Origin: Xanthobacteraceae bacterium
Lineage (GTDB): Bacteria; Pseudomonadota; Alphaproteobacteria; Rhizobiales; Xanthobacteraceae
NCBI GenBank assembly: GCA_030043175.1
Contig: JASHYD010000544.1
Span: 1 to 7,402 of the forward strand
Direction of reading: 5' to 3'
Length of the DNA stretch: 7,402 nucleotides
Shown: positions 5,255-7,402 of the stretch, piece by piece
Position numbering within the stretch: position 1 is the stretch's first letter
How the letters are laid out: the number at the start of each line of letters is the position of its first letter
Translations under genes and position numbers: made by a program
Notes under the pieces: model-generated
Database searches by the model: none
What the model was told of the DNA's origin: nothing
The model's input: the letters and a program-made list of their open reading frames with translations, nothing else

Positions 5255-6013
5255 TCAGCGCCAGTCGCCGGCCGCGGTTTGCACCACCGCGAGCGCCGCC
5301 ACCGCTGCCGTGTCGGCGCGCAAGATGCGCGGACCGAGGGCAATTCGCGATGTCCGTGGCCGGCGCAGAAGCGACGCACGCTCCTCCTCGTCAAATCCCC
5401 CCTCTGGCCCGATCAGCACCGCGATTTCCCCACCGGTTTCACATGCACCCCCCAAATCGGCGCGCAAGGCCGCAACCGGATCGCCGCCCCGCGCGTCCTC
5501 GTCGCAGAATACGAGGTGGCACGCCGGGCCGAGCGCCGCGATCGCGGTGGCGAAATCGAGCGGCGCTGCGATCTGCGGAATGGCCAAGATACCGCACTGC
5601 TCCGCCGCCTCGATGGCGTTCGCCCGCATGCGGTCCAGATTGACGCGCTCGGCCTGGGTGTGGCGCATGATCACGGGGTGAAGCTTTGACACTCCCATCT
5701 CGACCGCCTTTTGCACCATGTAGTCGAGCCGGCCACGCTTGAGGGGTGAAAACAGATAATGCAGAATGCCGACCTCAGGTTGTTGTCTTGTTTGTGACTC
5801 AATCATGAGGATGGAATCCCGCCTGCCGGCCCCGGCGAGACTCGCGTTCCATTCGCCATCCGCTCCATTGAACACCAGGACGGAGTCGCCGGCCACCCTG
5901 CGCAACACTGTCGCGAGGTAATGGATTTGGGTGGCGTTTAGTGCGACCGTGTGACCGGCAGCAAGCGGTGCCGCAACAAACAGCCGGGGACTGCGAAAAT
6001 TGTAGCGCGCCAT
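5255..6013 (-). CDS. rsmE: 16S rRNA (uracil-1498-N3)-methyltransferase RsmE
   Basis: A 252-residue SPOUT-class (trefoil-knot) SAM-dependent enzyme that methylates U1498 of 16S rRNA in the 30S subunit. An N-terminal PUA-like part (about 1-75, with HYLATVLRR at 31-39) is followed by the catalytic part: KRGRLDYMVQKAVEMGVSKL (92-111), EAAEQCG (135-141), the SAM-binding knot loop LIGPEGGFDEEE (200-211) and ALGPRILRADTAAVAAL (225-241). Length is normal and the whole family core is present. The ATG at 6013 gives the expected N-terminus; its ribosome binding site is weak. It is divergent from the secreted-protein/ubiA pair, with a consensus -10 (6061-6066) inside an inverted repeat upstream. Confidence 0.96.
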   Translation of the reverse strand: MARYNFRSPRLFVAAPLAAGHTVALNATQIHYLATVLRRVAGDSVLVFNGADGEWNASLAGAGRRDSILMIESQTRQQPEVGILHYLFSPLKRGRLDYMVQKAVEMGVSKLHPVIMRHTQAERVNLDRMRANAIEAAEQCGILAIPQIAAPLDFATAIAALGPACHLVFCDEDARGGDPVAALRADLGGACETGGEIAVLIGPEGGFDEEERASLLRRPRTSRIALGPRILRADTAAVAALAVVQTAAGDWR

Positions 6014-6043
6014 GGTAAAACCCGGATGCTTGAGCTACCGCCC

Positions 6044-6104
6044 ACCCTGGGAACTCAGGTATTATAGAACCCGCGAGAGGTGCCGGACGCCCGGTTCCCA
6101 GGGT
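6044..6104. repeat. 11-bp inverted repeat in the rsmE / ubiA divergent region
   Basis: ACCCTGGGAAC (6044-6054) is the exact reverse complement of GTTCCCAGGGT (6094-6104). Arm centres are 50 bp apart and each arm contains the near-palindrome CCCWGGG. The rsmE -10 candidate lies between the arms. It may be a paired operator or, if transcribed, a stem with a 39-base loop. Confidence 0.75.
6061..6066 (-). promoter_or_regulatory. Candidate -10 box for rsmE
   Basis: Reading on the minus strand gives TATAAT, a full match to the sigma-70 -10, 48 bp before the rsmE ATG. No good -35 is visible 16-18 bp upstream. The start of transcription would fall near 6054, at the edge of one inverted-repeat arm. 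Confidence 0.4.
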
Positions 6105-6245
6105 AGGCAGGGACCTAAGGCCGGTATATCGCGGTTTAGCGGCCCTGGCCGGTGGCAAGTTGGCTTATTTCTGGCCGTATCGGCACGGTCTGCCGCCTTG
6201 TCGCCGAAATCAGGGGGTTGATTTTGTGGCTATGACCGAGTCGAT

Positions 6246-6260
6246 AAGGGTGCATCCCTT
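6246..6260 (+). promoter_or_regulatory. Small hairpin in the leader of the secreted protein/ubiA operon
   Basis: AAGGG-TGCAT-CCCTT forms a 5-bp stem with a 5-base loop, 34 bp before the start codon at 6295. It could be an operator or leader structure; a short match like this can arise by chance. Confidence 0.25.
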
Positions 6261-6294
6261 GTGATGCCGATCGAGGCTTGAGGGAAACCACGTC

Positions 6295-6900
6295 ATGGGG
6301 ACTTGTCCGCGCCTTCTCCTCTTTGTTGCCATCATGATGCTCGCCGTCCACCAAGCCGCGGCGCAGACGCTGCCATGGCCGACCGATTCACCGCGGGCCG
6401 GGACCCCGGCGCCATGGCCCGGGGAGCGCGCGCCCGTCTCGCCGATGCCTGCGCCGACAATGGCGCCGATGGCGGCGGTGCCGCAGGCCTCGCCGTTCGG
6501 CGGCGGAGCGGGCACGCCGCCGCCCTGCATCGCAGAATTCGCCAAGCTGCGGGAGGACGTGCAGAAGCGGGGACTTGCCGCAAAGGCTGCGGGCCAGCGC
6601 AAGGTCAGCCGGGAAGAGATGTGCAAGCACATCACAGCCTACAGCACTGCTGAGCAGAAGTGGGTTAAATATACCGAAAGCAACGTTCAGACTTGCGGCA
6701 TTCCGAGCGAGGTGGTGCAGCAATTGAAGCAGGTGCACCTCAACACCGAGCAGACAAAGGAAAAGATCTGCGCGCCGGCCCCGGCCGCCGCAGCCCCGAG
6801 CTTGAGCGACGCGCTTGGCACCTGGCGGCTGCCGCCGGACACCAAGAAGTCGGCTGGCGGCACTCTCGATACGTTGACCGGCAGCGCCCTCGCGCGATGA
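6295..6900 (+). CDS. Secreted four-cysteine hypothetical protein upstream of ubiA
   Basis: A 201-residue exported protein of unknown function. Residues 1-23 form a signal peptide (cleavage likely AAA|Q). A disordered Pro/Ala-rich stretch (about 27-77) leads to a probably helical core (78-160) with four cysteines (C78, C110, C134, C159) spaced 32, 24 and 25 residues apart. This suggests two disulfide-braced helices, for example CIAEFAKLREDVQKRGLAAK and EMCKHITAYSTAEQKWVKYT. An Ala/Pro linker and a tail with PSLSDALGTWRLPPDTKK follow. GAGGG (6280-6284) lies 10 bases before the ATG. Its stop overlaps the ubiA start by ATGA, so the two are translationally coupled. I recognise the style from Bradyrhizobium-type genomes but know no assigned domain. 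Confidence 0.88.
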   Translation: MGTCPRLLLFVAIMMLAVHQAAAQTLPWPTDSPRAGTPAPWPGERAPVSPMPAPTMAPMAAVPQASPFGGGAGTPPPCIAEFAKLREDVQKRGLAAKAAGQRKVSREEMCKHITAYSTAEQKWVKYTESNVQTCGIPSEVVQQLKQVHLNTEQTKEKICAPAPAAAAPSLSDALGTWRLPPDTKKSAGGTLDTLTGSALAR

Positions 6901-7402
6901 GCGAGGCCGCCGCGCCAGTTGCCGATTCGACCGGCAACTGGGTCGACCGGCTGGCGCCGGAGTGGGGGCGGCCCTATTTGCGGCTCGCCCGGCTCGACCG
7001 GCCCATCGGGTCCTGGCTCCTGCTCATTCCGTGCTGGTGGTCGGCGGGCTTGGCCGCGATTGCGGCTCACCAAGGCGGCCCCCGCCTCGCCCACCTCATC
7101 CTGTTTTTCATCGGTGCATTCGCGATGCGCGGCGCCGGCTGCACCTATAACGACATCGTCGACCGCGATCTCGACCGTGAGGTTGACCGCACGCGTTCGC
7201 GGCCGATCCCGTCCGGGCAGGTGAGCGTCGCTCAGGCCGCTGTATTCCTGATCGCGCAGGCATTGGTCGGCCTCGCCGTTCTCATGCAGTTCAATGCCTT
7301 TGCCGTCGCGACTGGCATCGCCTCGCTCGCCATCGTGGCGATCTATCCGTTCATGAAGCGGATCACGTACTGGCCACAGATCGTGCTCGGACTCGCCTTC
7401 TC
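6897..7402 (+). CDS. ubiA: 4-hydroxybenzoate polyprenyltransferase UbiA (partial, C-terminus outside the window)
   Basis: An integral inner-membrane prenyltransferase that attaches the polyprenyl tail to 4-hydroxybenzoate in ubiquinone synthesis. The first 168 residues are present of the roughly 300 usual for the family. Visible are RPYLRLARLDRPIGSWLLL (25-43), a typical N-terminus, the first Asp-rich motif NDIVDRDLD (85-93), which binds the Mg-diphosphate, and RPIPSG (102-107). Hydrophobic spans lie at about 41-56, 64-80, 110-130 and 133-152. The second Asp-rich motif must lie beyond the edge. The ATG at 6897 overlaps the upstream stop as ATGA, which supports this start and translational coupling. 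No frame break is seen. Confidence 0.96.
   Translation, partial: MSEAAAPVADSTGNWVDRLAPEWGRPYLRLARLDRPIGSWLLLIPCWWSAGLAAIAAHQGGPRLAHLILFFIGAFAMRGAGCTYNDIVDRDLDREVDRTRSRPIPSGQVSVAQAAVFLIAQALVGLAVLMQFNAFAVATGIASLAIVAIYPFMKRITYWPQIVLGLAF

Noticed and set aside
5055..5681. Plus-strand open frame of 208 codons over the rsmE 3' half
   Set aside because: It begins in the spacer and runs antisense through the certain rsmE catalytic domain, so it is a shadow.
6218..6246. TTGATT-17 bp-TCGATA as a promoter for the secreted protein/ubiA operon
   Set aside because: The -35 is acceptable but the -10 matches poorly; this is not better than chance.
6210..6635. Minus-strand open frame of 141 codons opposite the secreted protein
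   Set aside because: Composition is a mirror of the Pro/Ala-rich coding strand; the opposite frame has a signal peptide, ribosome binding site and ATGA coupling.

Overview
The window reads as chromosomal DNA of a GC-rich alphaproteobacterium, most likely order Hyphomicrobiales (Bradyrhizobium/Rhodopseudomonas-like). The grounds are strong G/C third positions, an Omp25/31-type outer membrane protein, GC-rich palindromic intergenic sequences, and a divergent rsmE / secreted protein-ubiA arrangement. The family-level placement is inference from protein style, not from a search.

Layout. (1) 1-898, minus strand: the N-terminus of an unidentified acidic protein follows a pteridine-reductase-like SDR carrying the FolM/PTR1 Asp-Tyr-Lys active site. 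(2) 899-1443: a long spacer with one possible small minus-strand protein, then an A+T-rich stretch leading to the next gene. (3) 1444-2121, plus strand: an Omp25/31-family beta-barrel with two CxxxC pairs. (4) 2122-2326: a convergent spacer with GC-rich hairpins. (5) 2327-3740, minus strand: a cold-shock protein with a long hairpin-bearing leader, and rlmJ (23S rRNA m6A2030 methyltransferase) with a DPAF variant of its catalytic motif. (6) 3863-5052, minus strand: a two-gene export operon of a conserved small Cys/Trp-rich secreted protein followed 8 bp later by a secreted RNase T2. (7) 5255-6013, minus strand: rsmE (16S rRNA m3U1498 methyltransferase). (8) 6014-6294: a divergent control region with an 11-bp inverted repeat around a consensus -10 for rsmE. 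(9) 6295-7402, plus strand: a secreted four-cysteine protein overlapping the start of ubiA by ATGA; ubiA runs off the window.

Most genes are housekeeping: two rRNA methyltransferases, ubiquinone biosynthesis, pterin reduction, a cold-shock protein and an envelope barrel. I see no CRISPR array, phage, transposase, tRNA or rRNA. The best candidates for under-described biology are the RNase T2 / secreted partner pair, the four-cysteine protein coupled to ubiA, the inverted repeat at rsmE and the altered RlmJ motif. None of these amounts to a clearly new system on sequence alone.
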